Source: Glebionis coronaria (lineage: Eukaryota; Streptophyta; Magnoliopsida; Asterales; Asteraceae). From it: a DNA stretch of 64,000 nucleotides. The notes beneath the pieces were generated by a model. That model made no database searches and was not told where the DNA came from. It saw nothing but the letters and a program-made list of their open reading frames with translations. Shown piece after piece: positions 1 through 11,804 of this stretch. The stretch's first letter is position 1. Each line of letters starts with the position of its first letter. The position numbers were made by a program, and so were the translations under genes. The stretch lies in assembly GCA_025667525.1 (NCBI GenBank), contig CM046874.1, forward strand, positions 285,178,380 to 285,242,379, given 5' to 3'.

Positions 1-185
1 TTTTTGATATGCTTGCTTAGTAGTCTGATTTGTATGTGTTCTAACTCGATGTTTATTTTGGGTAATGTTTGCATGGTATTTTGCTATGTTTTCGGGAAAG
101 TGACATATGATGCTTTTTAGGTTTATACATTATGATATATATTTTTATTGTGTATCGATATGTATGTCCTGTCTTAGCAGCTATC

Positions 186-3100
186 ATGTCTCGCACTCAA
201 GAGCAACAAATTGCACTTGACAATGAACTCGTTCCTGAAGAGAACCGTCTTCCAATCACCTCCAATAATTATCGACTGAAAGAAGACTTTTTTCCATCCC
301 AAGCAGCATTCAAAATTGCCATCGAAGTCCTTGATATCTCCCCGATCAAAAACGCACTACGGATGTCAGCAAGTGTTCCCGAAATCTACATGCACGAATT
401 TTGGGCATCCATTAAAGCCATAACAAGCACCAAGTTTTCTTTCAACATCAACGGTCAAAAGCAGGAACTTTCTCTTAAACAATTTCGCGAAATCTTTGGA
501 TTCCCTTCACCTAAAGGGAAAACATATGCTACTATTCCAGACTCACACAAAATAATAGATTTGATTTTGTCTCTTGGTTATGATACAGAATTGCCTATCA
601 TATCTAACTTTAACACAGCTAGGCTTGGACAACCATGGAAGGCAATCTTTACTATCATTATCCGATGCTTGACGGGTAAATCCAGAGGAGCAGATTCTAT
701 GAGACTTTCTCAGGCTCGTATTTTCTATGGCATCTAAAAGAGACTAGATTTGGATTATGCTGCTCTCATATGGGAAGAAATTCATTATCAAGCCTTCCGA
801 AATGTTAAGAAGAAATCTGAACATCTTCAGTTTCCACGATTTACAAAGCTTATCATAAATTACTTTATGAAAGCTGATGAGGCTATTGATCGACGTGGTG
901 GATTCTTTGTTAACTCAGAAGATGATGATTTCTTCGTGCTAGCCATGAGAACTGAAGGACAAAAGAACACTTAATCAGGTATTCCAGCTCCACTTCCGGA
1001 TACTATGCTCAATGACAAAATCAAGAAGAGTGCTACATATAGGATTCTTCTAAAGGAAATGGACGACCACATCAAGAAACTAGCTGCGGGAGAATCTAAG
1101 TTACCAAAACCCAAAGGAAAAAGGAAGGAAACTGATTCTTCAGAAGCTGATACTCCAACACAAGACAAAGACAAAAGAACAAAAACAATGTCTTTAGGGG
1201 AGAAGAAAAATGCCAAGGGAAAGAAAACACTTCTCTCCGATGAAGACTTTTTGAAGACGTGGACGAACAACAACAGCCGTTGACTAATAAACAAGAATCC
1301 AAACAATTGAAGAAGGCCTTAATACAAAGCAGAAGGGAGACGGGAGGTAGTTGATCGAAACAGCCAAAGACAGCCGAATTGTCTGACATTGATGAATTTG
1401 GCGATCCAGATAATTTCATTGACGAACCAGTTCAGGGAGATGAAGAAGATCAACAATACGAACAACAAGACACGTTCCTTGATGATATTCAACCAGAGAC
1501 AACAGTTACAGGGAGCATCCACAAGGACAAGAGTGTTACCAAATCCTCGTCTTTGTCAGATCCAGTAGGTAAGTACTTGAACTTTGACTCACTTGAATCT
1601 GAAGTTACTAACACTGATCTTTCAACAAACCCGAACATGGTAAATTTCCCTGTAACTATTGCCACTACATCAGTACTCAGAACCATTGTCACAACTCATG
1701 TCACACCTACACAATCAACTGCTCATCCAACACCATTGCTAGTATCTCCACCCGTCACCCCAGATTTTATGAAAACATCGAACAACGCTTTAAGGCTCAA
1801 GAGGATAAGACTATTCTAGTTACAGAGCAATTAGAATCTTTAAAGACAGCCTATTAAAAATAACTCGCTAGTCTTCGTGATGAACTAGCAAGCAAGAAAG
1901 ATTTTGAAAAAGAAATCGACCAACTTCGAAAAGAATTAACAAGTCGTCAACAATCTGAAGAGTCAAAAAGAGAAAATCTAGAAGCTACAGTGGAAAGGAA
2001 GCAAGAATCAATTAAACGTATTCGCGCACTCAGAGACAAATACAAAGAGGAGAAAGAAGAACTTGGTCAAGCTAATGCTACATTGATTGAATCAATCAAT
2101 GAAAAAGTTCAAGAATATATTGAAACCGTACTTCCTCCTCTGCGAGATGAATTAAAAGACATCGCTGCAAACAAAATGATAATCAAGTCTTCCGACACTC
2201 CGCAGTCCGACTTTCTCATAGCTCAAAGACTCACCGATTATGAGATGAAGAAGCTGTTACATGCTAAGATGATTCAAGTCGGGTCCTACAACCAAACGCC
2301 AGAACAACAAGCACTTCACAAATCTTTAAAGACGACAATGGATCAAGACACCGAGATATTTGAAAAACATGGCACCGTCGTCCCATACAGCACTCTCGAT
2401 CAAGAAAAAGACGATGAAGATGAGGATGAGTTAGACAAACCCGATGAATCTTCCGAGAATGACGATGACGATGACGATGTCGATGACGCTGACGATGATG
2501 ATGAAAATGATGATGATGGTGACAATGCTGATAAGGGTAAGCGTAACAATGATGATGATGACAGCATGAACGAACGTATAAATGATGATGATGTCAACAA
2601 TGATGATGATGGTGACAATGATGATAAGGAAAAGAATGACGAAGAGGAGGATGACAACAACAAAGATAAGTCAGATGTTGAAGCAGATCAACCTTCAGGA
2701 AAAGGTGACAAGTCTCAAAAGGAAATCCAACATCTTCAACAGCCAAGGAAACTCCAGTATCTGAGTCACCTCCAATCGGCAGACGCACTAAACACCGTCA
2801 TGACGCTGATGCTAATCAGATATCGGGTTCACTTCAATCACCTCCAGCTATCACCATCTACAACACCACCACAATAACTACACATCCGAGAACCCGATCA
2901 ATCTGAAACGTCTAAGTCTACACCAGTGAAGGACACTCAAGTACTCAGTCACTTCGAGTAATTTTTCCAAATCGACCTCCAGCATTTGTACAAAGTCATG
3001 ATATTCCAGAATCGAGCGAACCGACATGGGTGGATACAGTTAATGTAGATGAAGATGCACCCGAGCAACCTTGGGTCACAGAAGCTGCTGGCACTTGTCC

Positions 3101-4327
3101 GCTAACTCGAGAAGATGAACCCGATTTCTCCCAAATACTCAACAATCCCATCAACTTCTCAGCATATCTAATCTACAAGTATGGAACTGACAATATAACT
3201 CTAGCGATGGTAACTCGAGCTTTTCATGATCCCACCATCATTCCTACTTCAAGAATCAGTAGAATGGAGGCTGAATACAATGCGAATGAGCTGTTGAAAG
3301 CAATGAACCTTCCTCAAAAAACATGTCGTCACAGGCCTGAGAATGGTCCTCTCCCGATCGCTGATGCTGACAATCAAATCATACGTGATTTCTTTGTCTG
3401 CTATGACCTTGAGTATTTAGTAAAAGGCGCCAACAAGTATGCGACTTCCTTAATCTTGGTCAAAGCTACAACTTGGGGGTCAATACCCTGGATTGAAGAA
3501 AAAGTTGATCGTATATGGGTAAAGAAATTGATTCCTGAGTATGATTAGTATGCTGAATTAGGTGCTTCACATTGGGAGAAACCATACAGAAAACCTACAG
3601 CTACGCATGTGGTTTCAAGTCAAAGACCCCAGTAAAATCCGAGTTCAGAATCAAGGCTATTTTAGGAGTAAGAGTTGAACCCAAAGTCGGTTATCATCAT
3701 GTAACAGAGATCCGATTAAAAAGAGAAGACAACAAATTCTATACCATCACGGAAGGAGACTTCTCGGATCTTCCTCTTGTTGATATTGAAGATATGTTAC
3801 TGTTGATGACTCAAGACACACTCAAACACCTGAACACTGACGACTACATTGACCTGAATTCATCTCTACGCATGTATACTCATCGTATTGTGATCAAGAA
3901 AAGAGTTGAAGACTTGCAACTTGGCGTTGAGAGTTATCAGAAGAAGCTAAACCTCACGGCTCCATACACAACAGTTCCTGCTATTCATCACGACAAAAGC
4001 CCATACACAAGAACTACAAAACCGGTTCCAGGCACTTTTTACTTGAATGGATCCGGTGAGAAGAAATTCATGAGAATAGCGGAACTCTCCAAGTTTAGTG
4101 ACGGGACTCTTGAGCAAGTTCGAGACACATTGATTTAGATCAACAGAACCAAGAAGCATCCCCAACTTACCGTCCAGTGGCACAAAGGGTACGAAACAAG
4201 TGCTAACTACCTGATAAACAAGATCAATGAGAAGTTGCGGGAAAGACGCTTGATGAGGAGTATTGAACGATTCGTTGGTGGCAGACTATATGGAGCGCAC
4301 CACAAGCTGATGCAACGATCCATCTAA
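186..4327 (+). pseudogene. Decayed plant-transposon ORF (extra retroelement ORF, function unknown)
   Basis: The start is probably the ATG at 186 (MSRTQEQQIALD), since the codons before it look like leader sequence. The N-terminal part (186-1283) stays in one frame but is cut by TAA at 735 and TAA at 972. It contains the FWASIKAITSTKFSF and FREIFGFP-type blocks that recur in a domain known from plant transposons. Frame changes follow. A heptad-rich stretch (about 1855-2160, many E/K/Q/L) should form a coiled coil, then comes a very acidic D/E/N tract (2400-2690). The C-terminal part (3030-4327) has IEDMLLL, RMYTHRI, KRVEDLQLGVESYQKKL and ELSKFSDGTL blocks that I recall from proteins encoded next to Asteraceae retroelements; it is interrupted by stops at 3546 and 4136. 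Catalytic motifs are absent. It is a pseudogene with at least three frameshifts, and what the intact protein does is not known to me. Confidence 0.65.
2403..2690 (+). repeat. Acidic GAT/GAC-rich low-complexity tract
   Basis: Imperfect GAT, GAC and AAT triplets run through this stretch and encode long D/E/N runs in the reading frame. On the other strand they give a serine-rich shadow frame. It probably grew by slippage of triplets inside the coding sequence. Confidence 0.8.
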
Positions 4328-5539
4328 TGGGTCGTACTATCTCAGGTCTATTCCATATTGGTTAAATTTGTGAATATGTAAATTTTGTAAATATTGTGCT
4401 TTTGTGGCTTGTTGTAGTGTGAAAGTATGATAATGTTTCAAGAATTTCTCACGAGATTCTAAATGTTTCAAAATCTATCATACTCAAGCACTACAACTAA
4501 CCCTCATTAACTTGAGGGGGAGCATTAACATGTTCTTTGGCCAACGTCTAATTTCATTTTATTACCCAAAGACCGGTTAATCCATTAATATCCAAAATAT
4601 TGATGGTTAACATTTTGGAAAGGGAAGAAAATGGGATTAAGGAGACTTAATGATATTTGGCTAAACAATGAAAAAGGCTTAAAAGATAAACCAATTTAAT
4701 ATGTGTAATGCACATGTTAAGGGGGAGCGTTTTTGATGATCAAAACACTTAAGGCACAAAAACTTTGATTATAATATCACAAGTGCTTTAAGTGATTTTT
4801 CAAGGATTTTTTATGGTGACAATACTTATCCAAAACACACTTAATTCACGACGGATGCGGTGACAAAAGGGTGGTAGGTATAGGTATTAGTCCAATGATT
4901 CATCAGAACCGATGGAATCTTTCCAAGGACAATTCCCTAGATAGAATTAGAAGTCCTAGGAAAGATGGAGAAAGATTGTGAACATAGCTGAATGCCGACC
5001 AAGTACTTAAGCTAGCACTAGAACAATCACAACAAGGTGCTAGTGATGACGTATTGGTAAGCATTGAAGGGGTTGAAGAATGAAAAAGAATTGTAAAGAT
5101 AAATGGTGTAAAGAAAGAAGCCCTCCTTACAACCTTAGGCAGAAACGGGTCAATACATATGCTATTGAGATCATTATTTCAATGATTCTTGATATTGAAG
5201 ATAGACATCATGGACCCAGTGATGCAATGCACAACCCTTCCCAGCTAACTCAAATATCTCTCAAAAGATATTTGTTTTAATCACACGGAGTTCAACGCAT
5301 TATCTATTGGTTTATTCACTCCGAATAGACTGATATTGAATAGGTGGCAATCCTCTCCAGCCATCGCTCACTAAATCAAAACGCACTATCGAGTCTAGAG
5401 CCATGAGATCATCAAAAGTCTCATTAGGACACTTTCCGTCTATTCCTTGCGTTCTCACACACTGTGAAAAGTAAGAGATCTTTATGAGTCCTACGAAGTA
5501 TTCTTGTAATATTTCCAGAACATCCGAGTGATACGCAAG

Positions 5540-5857
5540 TATTACAATGAAGATGGAAATCCTGCTTGAGCCAACATCAAACAAGCTCATGGTAGGTGAC
5601 ACGTGCGGTTCTTTAAGAACCAATCTTGTGAAAACTGGAAAGAAACAATAGTTTAATTCTTAATTTAAATTAAACTCGTTCTAAGCCTCTACGCATTATC
5701 GTATGATCTTGCCCGAACACTCAGAGTGACACTCTTTAGTGTTCACAGACAAGTGGAAATCCTTCTAGTGTTAACATCAAACAGCACTTGGTTGGTGACA
5801 TGCAAGATTCTTTATGAATCAAGCTCGTGATAACTGGAAAGCAACGATGGTGAAAAT
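5540..5857 (+). repeat. Imperfect direct duplication, about 110 bp, two copies
   Basis: Block 5547-5650 and block 5750-5855 share the same order of words: tggaaatcct, acatcaaaca, ggttggtgaca or ggtaggtgaca, a ttcttta word, and aactggaaag. They are about 200 bp apart and clearly diverged, so this is an old internal duplication in the non-coding region. Confidence 0.6.
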
Positions 5858-6150
5858 CTTAATTGAAATTCACTTGTTCCAAGTTTCATGAATTTACGGC
5901 TTCAATCACAAGGATAATTTATCAAAGTGATTCACTCTTTATGTTCTTAGTCAAGCTTAGTGATCGTCGAATAAAGAGAACGGGTTTACCCGCGAAATCC
6001 TGTCAGGAAGTTACTTAATTGAAACTATCCGTCACAGGTACGATATATAATATCGTCTAACGGTCTTCACCGACCGGAGGTAAAATGCTACCGATATAGA
6101 ATGAAATGTTCTAAGCCATTTCATTCGTGTCTTATTATGTTGCTGCATTC

Positions 6151-6208
6151 GAAGACGGTGGCGTTGCGGTGTACCTGTTGAAGACGGTGACGTTGCGGTG
6201 TACCTGTT
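6151..6208 (+). repeat. Tandem repeat, 29 bp x 2
   Basis: The unit gaagacggtggcgttgcggt plus gtacctgtt (6151-6179) is repeated at 6180-6208 with one change (ggtggcg to ggtgacg). Confidence 0.9.
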
Positions 6209-6570
6209 GAAGTCGTCCTCACATATTTATTCCTTCTGCTTCAAATATTTCAGCAAATTCAAGAAAGTCTGACCTAAAAAGTCTTCTGATGTATCGACTC
6301 TGAAAATTTCAAAGAATTCAACAAAGGATAAGTGTGTGGGACATGAAGTCACGAGGAGGCAAGAATCACAAGAAGGCAAAGATCGCACGTGAAGGGTCAA
6401 AAGAACAATGCTCTAAAGCCAAAGCCAAAGCCTAAAAGATCAACATCAACATATTCACAACAAAAAGAAAAGATAAAAGAGAAACAACTACGAGCTGAAG
6501 AACGAAGACTTAGTATAGTATGCTAGGTTTAGGACTTTGTAATTTGGAGTGACCTCCCTTAGGGGGAGAT

Positions 6571-6880
6571 TGTTGGAAATACGTTTTTAACGTATATGAG
6601 AAGTATCGGTCACTCCAACAATATTGTAATACGTTTAGTAGCTCGTAGTTAAAGGTTAAGTTACATTAATGTTTAACCCGGCCCATGGGCTTGTCATGGG
6701 TTGGAGGCCCAAGTCCATTAAGGACTTGGGTATATAAACCCCTTTCCACCATGGAAAGGGGTGTTGGTTGTTTTACTTATTTCATACATTTATAAAAGTT
6801 CCTTTGTTTATCTCTCTACTCTCTCTCTCTAGATTAACAACAACCCTCTTGACTAGTTATAAGATTATCACGATTCTACA
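6571..6880 (+). repeat. 3' LTR of the left retroelement (310 bp)
   Basis: It starts tgttggaaatacg directly after the polypurine tract and ends cgattctaca. A TATA box (gggtatataaacccc, about 6729-6743) sits in the middle with a CT-rich stretch downstream, as expected for U3-R-U5. The 5 bp after it, cgacc, would be the target-site duplication; the partner copy is outside the window. Confidence 0.75.
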
Positions 6881-8412
6881 CGACCTTCCTACTAGAAGAA
6901 TTTTCATTAGAATCAAAAGTACTATCTGAGTTTGACTTATCATCTGTTCCTTCAGTATGTACATTATTTTTGTTTCTAACTACATCCTCTACAGTGCTGT
7001 CATTAGGACTAAGAGTATCTTTTCTAGGTGTAACCTTTACACCACCACTTACACTAACTCCCCCTTCATCATGGGGTTCACTAGGACTTTGACTATTTTG
7101 ACTATCAAAAAAGTTAAAATCATTTATTCCAGATTCATTAAACATAAAATATTTAGTTAAAGACTCATTTTAAATGGAAAAACAGTCTCATAGAATTTTA
7201 CATCTCTTGAAAACTGAAACTTCTTTTTTCCAGATTAAACAACTTATAACCTTTCTTGTCAAAAGCATAACCAACTAAAACACATTTATCAGATCTGGAA
7301 CCAAACTTATCAGTTTCATTTAAAACATTAGCAAAACACAAACAACCAAACACCCTTAAATGGAGGAACTTAGGTTTTAGATTATACACATGCTCATAAG
7401 GACTCCTACCAGATAACACAGAAGATGGTAACATGTTAATCAAATAAGTTGCAGTTAGAATAGACTCTCTCCACATGTTCAAAGGTAACCCCCTGAAACA
7501 TGAGGTCTCTAGCAGTATCAAGCAAATGTCTATGTTTTCTTCAGCAATTCCATTCTTTTGAGGTGTATAGACACATGTAGTTTAATGAAAAATTCATTTT
7601 TCTTTAACAAAACTTTCAAACCTTTTATTTACAAACTCAGTCCCATTATCACTTCTAAAAACTTTAACATGTTTATCAAACTGATTTTTAATTAGTTCAG
7701 TAAACTCTTTCACATTGTCAAAAACCTCAGATTTATTTTTCATCAAAAAAACCCATACAGCCCTTGAAAAGTCATCAACAACGGTAAGGAAATATCTAAA
7801 ACAATCTTTACTAACAACCTTATAAGGACCCCATACATCCAAATGAACAAGTTCACCAACATTTTTACTTTTATATTCACTCAAACTAAATGACTCTCTT
7901 ATTTGTTTAGCTTTATGACAAACTTCACAAGGACCAGAACAAACATCTTTAATACCATCAAGTTTGTCTTTTAAAACCACAAGAACTTGGTCACCAGGAT
8001 GACCAAGTCTATTATGCCATAAAGAACTAGAAACATTACAACTTCTAACTTTACTATTGTAAACACTCTTACCTTCATCAAGATAATAAATACCATCTTT
8101 TTGACTACCAGTCCCCATCAGGGACTTTTGTGTTGAATCCTGAATTAAACATTTTGAATCATCAAATGTGACTAAAACAGAATTCTCTTTTGACAACTTA
8201 TGCACAGACAAAAGACTCACATTGTAGCCTGGAACTACCAACACATCTTTAGCAATCAAGTTGTTATTTATCTTATAACTTCCATGTTTTTTAACATGTT
8301 CTACAGTTCCATTAGGATGTGCTACAGTTATATTTAGATGTGACACATCTAAAATATCTAAAAGATGTTTTTCAGAAAATGTAATATGTTGACTAGCTCC
8401 AGAGTCCACAAT
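6881..8412 (-). pseudogene. pol: copia protease and integrase (RT/RH missing)
   Basis: The protease active site is VDSGASQHIT just after the stop that ends gag. It is followed by the pre-integrase/zinc part (LWHNRLGHPG, then CEVCHKAKQ, giving HX4H and CX2C). The integrase core has the first Asp in HLDVWGPYKV, the second in FRSDNGTEFVN, and a Glu in YTPQKNGIAEE, so the D-D-E triad is present. It continues to SGRSPYEHV, VFGCLCFANV and VLVGYAFDKKGYK. Two stops fall at about 7580-7596 between the second Asp and the Glu, and a frame change follows at about 7150-7200. The last codons encode the Ser/Asp-rich linker before RT, then the sequence is cut at the LTR junction (6880). It is a non-functional remnant. 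Confidence 0.88.
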
Positions 8413-9675
8413 TCAACCACTATAAGTACTATATGTACTAATATTGGTATTGAAATTAAAAAATCTACAAGAAAAGAAACTAATCTTGCAATTATTTATT
8501 TTAAAAATACCTGCAACACTAGCAGAAGCCTGACTAGCATTACCTGTATCGCTTAACAAAGACATTAATCTCTCATACTGATCTTGAGTAAGAGTATGAG
8601 GACTACTCTTACTCTGATCACCCTTTTTCACATCAGACCCTTGCACATTATTAACATTGTTTCTTTTAAAACCAGCAGGATATTCAATTAACTCAAAACA
8701 CCTTTCAATAGTATGTCCAGTTATATTACAATTTTTGCAAACAAGACTATTATTCCTCACATTTCTTCTAGGATTATTATTAACAGAAGTATTCCAGTTA
8801 TTACCAGTATTATTACTATTATTAGCACCACCAGAATTATTACTGTTATTATTATTCCTATTAGAATTCCAACCAGTTTTATTTCTAGTATTACCAAACC
8901 TAGCAGCAAAAGCTGCTGGATAAGATTTACTAGACTTATTAGTTTTCTGTGACTCATCTCTAGATAGAGTAACAAAAGCAGACTTCACATCAGGAATAGG
9001 ATCTGATGTCAAAATCTGACTTCTAACCACACTAAAATCATCATCAAGACCCATAAGGAACTAAATCAACCTAAGAAGTTGATTGTGATCCTTAAGTTCT
9101 TCAGACCCATCACAAGTACACTCAGGTAAATGAACAAGAGCATCAAATTATCTCCACAAAGAATTACACTCATGATAATATTCAGACAAAGTCATACCAG
9201 ATTGAGTTAATGTGTAAATCTTATGATGAAGATTATATATAACAGACCCATCTTGTTTATTATATGTTTCTTCTAACTCATCCCTAACATCTTGAGCATA
9301 TTTAGAAAAGATTTTCCCCTTATACAAGTCTGGTGAAACACAACCAAGTAACCAAGAAAGAACAACAGCATTACACCTATCCCATTTATCCATAGCAGGA
9401 TCATCATTAGTGTCTTGAACACATTTACCATCATTAGTGTCTTGAACACATTTACCATTTATAAAACCAAGTTTATTTCTAGTTTGTAAAGCAAGTTGAA
9501 CAGCAGCAGACCAAACCTTATAATTCTCATTTCCTTCAAGTTTGAAGGTAATTAACTGAGACCCAATATCTTGTGGATGTAAATAAAGCGGATCATACAA
9601 GTCAAACTTAATAGCATCATTTTTAACACCATCATTTTTAACACCTCCACCCTTGGGTATATCAGAACCAGACAT
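8413..9675 (-). pseudogene. gag: copia gag region with CCHC zinc knuckle
   Basis: Capsid/nucleocapsid part of the polyprotein, which packages element RNA. I chose the ATG at 9675 (MSGSDIPKGGG) because the 17 codons before it are hydrophobic and unlike gag. The N-terminal block has DPLYLHPQDIGSQLITF and YKVWSAAVQLAL, then WLLGCVSPDL and the SGMTLSEYYHECNSLW segment typical of copia gag. The knuckle is CKNCNITGHTIERC (CX2CX4HX4C). An Asn/Ser-rich linker precedes it. The frame is broken by TAA at 9148 and by a TAG shortly before 9054, both in the same frame, and by TGA at 8413 just before the protease. A perfect 27-bp duplication adds nine residues. These look like point mutations in a once continuous gag-pol frame. 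Confidence 0.85.
9402..9455 (-). repeat. Perfect tandem duplication, 27 bp x 2, inside copia gag
   Basis: Units 9402-9428 and 9429-9455 are identical and add an in-frame GKCVQDTND repeat to gag. Confidence 0.95.
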
Positions 9676-10465
9676 GCTAACAAGAAGAAGAACTAAACAA
9701 ATAAAATAGCAAGAACATACAATCAAGCCGAAAGTCAGTTCTCAGGCTTCAAAACCACTCACAAGGTGGTAGGTCAAGAGCAGAGACCTGATTGTGGTCT
9801 AAAAAACAAAGAAACAACTAAACAAAAAATAAATCACAACCTCCTTGTACCTCCTCTACAAGTAACAAATAACTACCACAACAAACTCGAGTCAATCAAC
9901 ACCACAAACTACCTACTCCCATCGATACCTAAATCCCACTAATCAAATAAAAATAAAAGAATAGAAGAAAGTATGAAAGGTGTTACGTAGCACGCGCAGC
10001 AAACCAAGCAAGAACTCTGGATTAAGACTATCCAGAGAACCCAATCAACCAAGAAACCAATAGATCAAGAAGATCTATCTACCAACGCAGCGGAAAACCA
10101 ACAAAACCTGCACGTTAGAACAATAAACAATCACAATAACTAAAACAACTTACCAAAAATTGAAAACCCTAATTTCTGAGTTTAGGGTTTTTTAATAAAA
10201 CCAACCAAAAAGACAAATTAAGCCCAAGAAACAACCCCACAAGTTACCAATTAGATCAGAATCAACAATAACAGAAAACCCCCAAATTTATTGGAAACCC
10301 TAATTTCCAAAAAATCAATTACCTTTCAAGAAGACCAAATTGATTAAAAATTACTTTGATTAACCCAAAACAGATCACGATCTAAACATATAGATCCAAA
10401 CCCCCAAATTTATAAAACCCTAATTTTTTGAAAACAGATTTAAAACCACGATTCAGAGCAACCAG
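9676..10465 (-). other. copia 5' untranslated leader
   Basis: Non-coding stretch between the primer site and the gag ATG. It is A/C-rich on the + strand and shows repeated words such as aaaccctaattt (10173, 10306, 10424) but no supportable gene. The packaging signal is expected here. Confidence 0.6.
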
Positions 10466-10477
10466 GCTCTGATACCA
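10466..10477 (-). other. Primer-binding site, tRNA-Met type
   Basis: The - strand reads tggtatcagagc, complementary to the 3' end of initiator tRNA-Met, directly next to the end of the LTR. It fixes both the orientation and the inner border of the 5' LTR. Confidence 0.92.
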
Positions 10478-10850
10478 TGTAAAAACTTGTAAATCAATCA
10501 CAGAATCAAGAACACAGCAGTATAAGTGAACCTAACCAACCTCCCATTGGCTCACTTTTAGAGTTATATCAATGAAAGGCTAAGATAGCCACAATCTTTA
10601 CAAACAACAATGAAAAAAATTAAACTTTGATCAACAAAGATCAAGAACTCTCGAAACAATATCTCACACTTTTTCTCATACACATAAACTGAAAAGAATG
10701 AATAAACAACTAAGAGATAAGTGAATATATAGCAGCTGACACGCGTCTTGTACTCGAGCCCAAATCTTCTAACCTTTGCTCACTTTAACCCCTTCATCTT
10801 TGGCATATTTACACTTTAGCCCTTGAACTCTAGAAAGCTTATATCCAACA
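10478..10850 (-). repeat. copia 5' LTR (373 bp)
   Basis: On the - strand it starts tgttggatataagc and ends acaagtttttaca, directly before the primer site. A TATA box (ctatatattc) lies at about 10723-10732. The 5 bp outside, actct on the + strand (10851-10855), are the expected target-site duplication. The partner LTR is not in the window. Confidence 0.82.
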
Positions 10851-10997
10851 ACTCTAATATATGATTAAGCATTAAGTTCTGAAAACAAACTATGCCAAAA
10901 AAACACTATTTTATTCCTCCTAATGGCGGGAAATTTTTCTCACTCGTGTCTATGTGTTCCACTTTCTTCTTCCCATCAGATCTGATAAACAAAAGGG
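10851..10997. other. Short spacer with no gene
   Basis: Sequence between the copia 5' LTR and the foldback element. No ORF, RNA or repeat seen. Confidence 0.5.
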
Positions 10998-11157
10998 TTA
11001 ATATACACGCAGGTTACTAAAGTTTAGCCAAAGTAACGATTTTGTTACTAAAGTTTAAAATCTTACACTTGGGTTACTTATGTATTGTTTACCTGAACTT
11101 TAAGTTACTCATAATGTTTTTACCCGTAGTTATAAGTTGCATGTCTACGTGGAATCC

Positions 11158-11803
11158 AACTTACGTTTTCGTCAGTAAACTTACGTTTTCTTCATTAAAG
11201 TTACATTTTCGTCAGTACACTTACTTTTTCGTTAGTAAACTTAAGTTTTTGTCAGTAAACTTACGTCTTCGTTAGTAAACTTACGTTTCGTCAGTAATTT
11301 TACGTTTTCGTCAGTAAGTTTACGTTTTTGTCAGTAATTTTACGTTTTTGTCAATAAACTTACGTTTTCGTCAGTAAACTTACGTTTTCGTCAGTAAACT
11401 TACGTTTTCGTCCGTAATTTTACGTTTTCGTTAGTAAATTTACGTTTTCCTCAGTAAGTTTACGTTTTCGTCGGAAAATTTATGTTTTCGTCAGTAAATT
11501 TTCATTTTCTTAGTAAATTTTCATTTTCGTCAGTAAATTTACGTTTTCGTCAGTAAATATACATTTTCTTCAGTAAATTTACGTTTTCGTCAATAAATTT
11601 ACATTTTTCTCAGTATTTTTACGTTTCCGTCAGTAATTTTACGTGTTCGTCAGTAAATTCACGTTTTCGTTTGTAAATTTACGTTTTCGTCAGTAAATTT
11701 TCATTTCATCAGTAAACTTACGGTTTCTTCAGTAAACTTGCGATTTAGACAGTAAATTTATGTCTTCATCGGTATTTTTATGTTTTTGTCAGTATTTTGC
11801 GTT
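11158..11803 (+). repeat. Minisatellite array, left arm, ~20-bp unit
   Basis: About 32 units close to acgttttcgtcagtaaattt, with point changes and some 1-bp length changes. ORFs seen across it are artefacts of the repeat. Confidence 0.93.
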
Positions 11804-11804
11804 C

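Larger units (their letters stand above)
4328..6560 (+). other. Non-coding 3' region of the left retroelement
   Basis: No supportable gene. Two extra polypurine-like runs occur (gaggggga near 4514 and aagggggag near 4719), in addition to the one before the LTR. After the second run the sequence reads tgatgatcaaaac, which could be an older LTR start, but I found no matching partner in the window. The sequence 4737-4800 has an imperfect inverted repeat (aaaacacttaaggcac against gtgctttaagtgatttt). Confidence 0.5.
1..6880 (+). mobile_element. LTR retroelement, 3' part only (5' end lies left of window)
   Basis: The segment ends with a canonical polypurine tract (agggggagat, 6561-6570) followed at once by a 310-bp LTR that starts TG and ends CA. 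Upstream of it lies a decayed plant-transposon ORF (186-4327) and a 2.2-kb non-coding stretch. No RT or integrase is visible, so either pol lies left of the window or the element is non-autonomous. Its right end abuts copia coding sequence on the opposite strand, which fits an insertion into an older copia element. Lineage not settled: the extra ORF upstream of the 3' LTR resembles what is seen in some Asteraceae copia-type elements. Confidence 0.7.
6881..10850 (-). mobile_element. Ty1/copia retrotransposon, truncated after integrase
   Basis: Reading on the - strand: 5' LTR (10850-10478), tRNA-Met primer site (10477-10466), leader, gag with CCHC knuckle, protease, pre-integrase and integrase, then a Ser/Asp-rich linker that stops at the LTR junction at 6880/6881. 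RT, RNase H and the 3' LTR are missing from the window and were presumably pushed left by the insertion of the element ending at 6880. Protease and integrase precede RT, which is the Ty1/copia order. The gag start (LYLHPQDIGSQLI, NYKVWS) fits copia elements with the Copia-like N-terminal domain, perhaps the Ale/Retrofit lineage. At least five stops make it defective. Confidence 0.88.

Noticed and set aside
4719..4760. Second LTR start after aagggggag
   Set aside because: No matching partner or LTR end was found in the window, so only a polypurine-like run is reported.
5080..5623. 66- and 103-codon ORFs
   Set aside because: They lie in the non-coding 3' region of the left element, on opposite strands, with no recognisable domain.
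8657..8952. Leu/Ile-rich ORFs on the + strand
   Set aside because: They are the antisense shadow of the Asn-rich linker in copia gag.
11042..11275. 77-codon ORF in the minisatellite
   Set aside because: It follows the repeat unit and has no protein-like composition.
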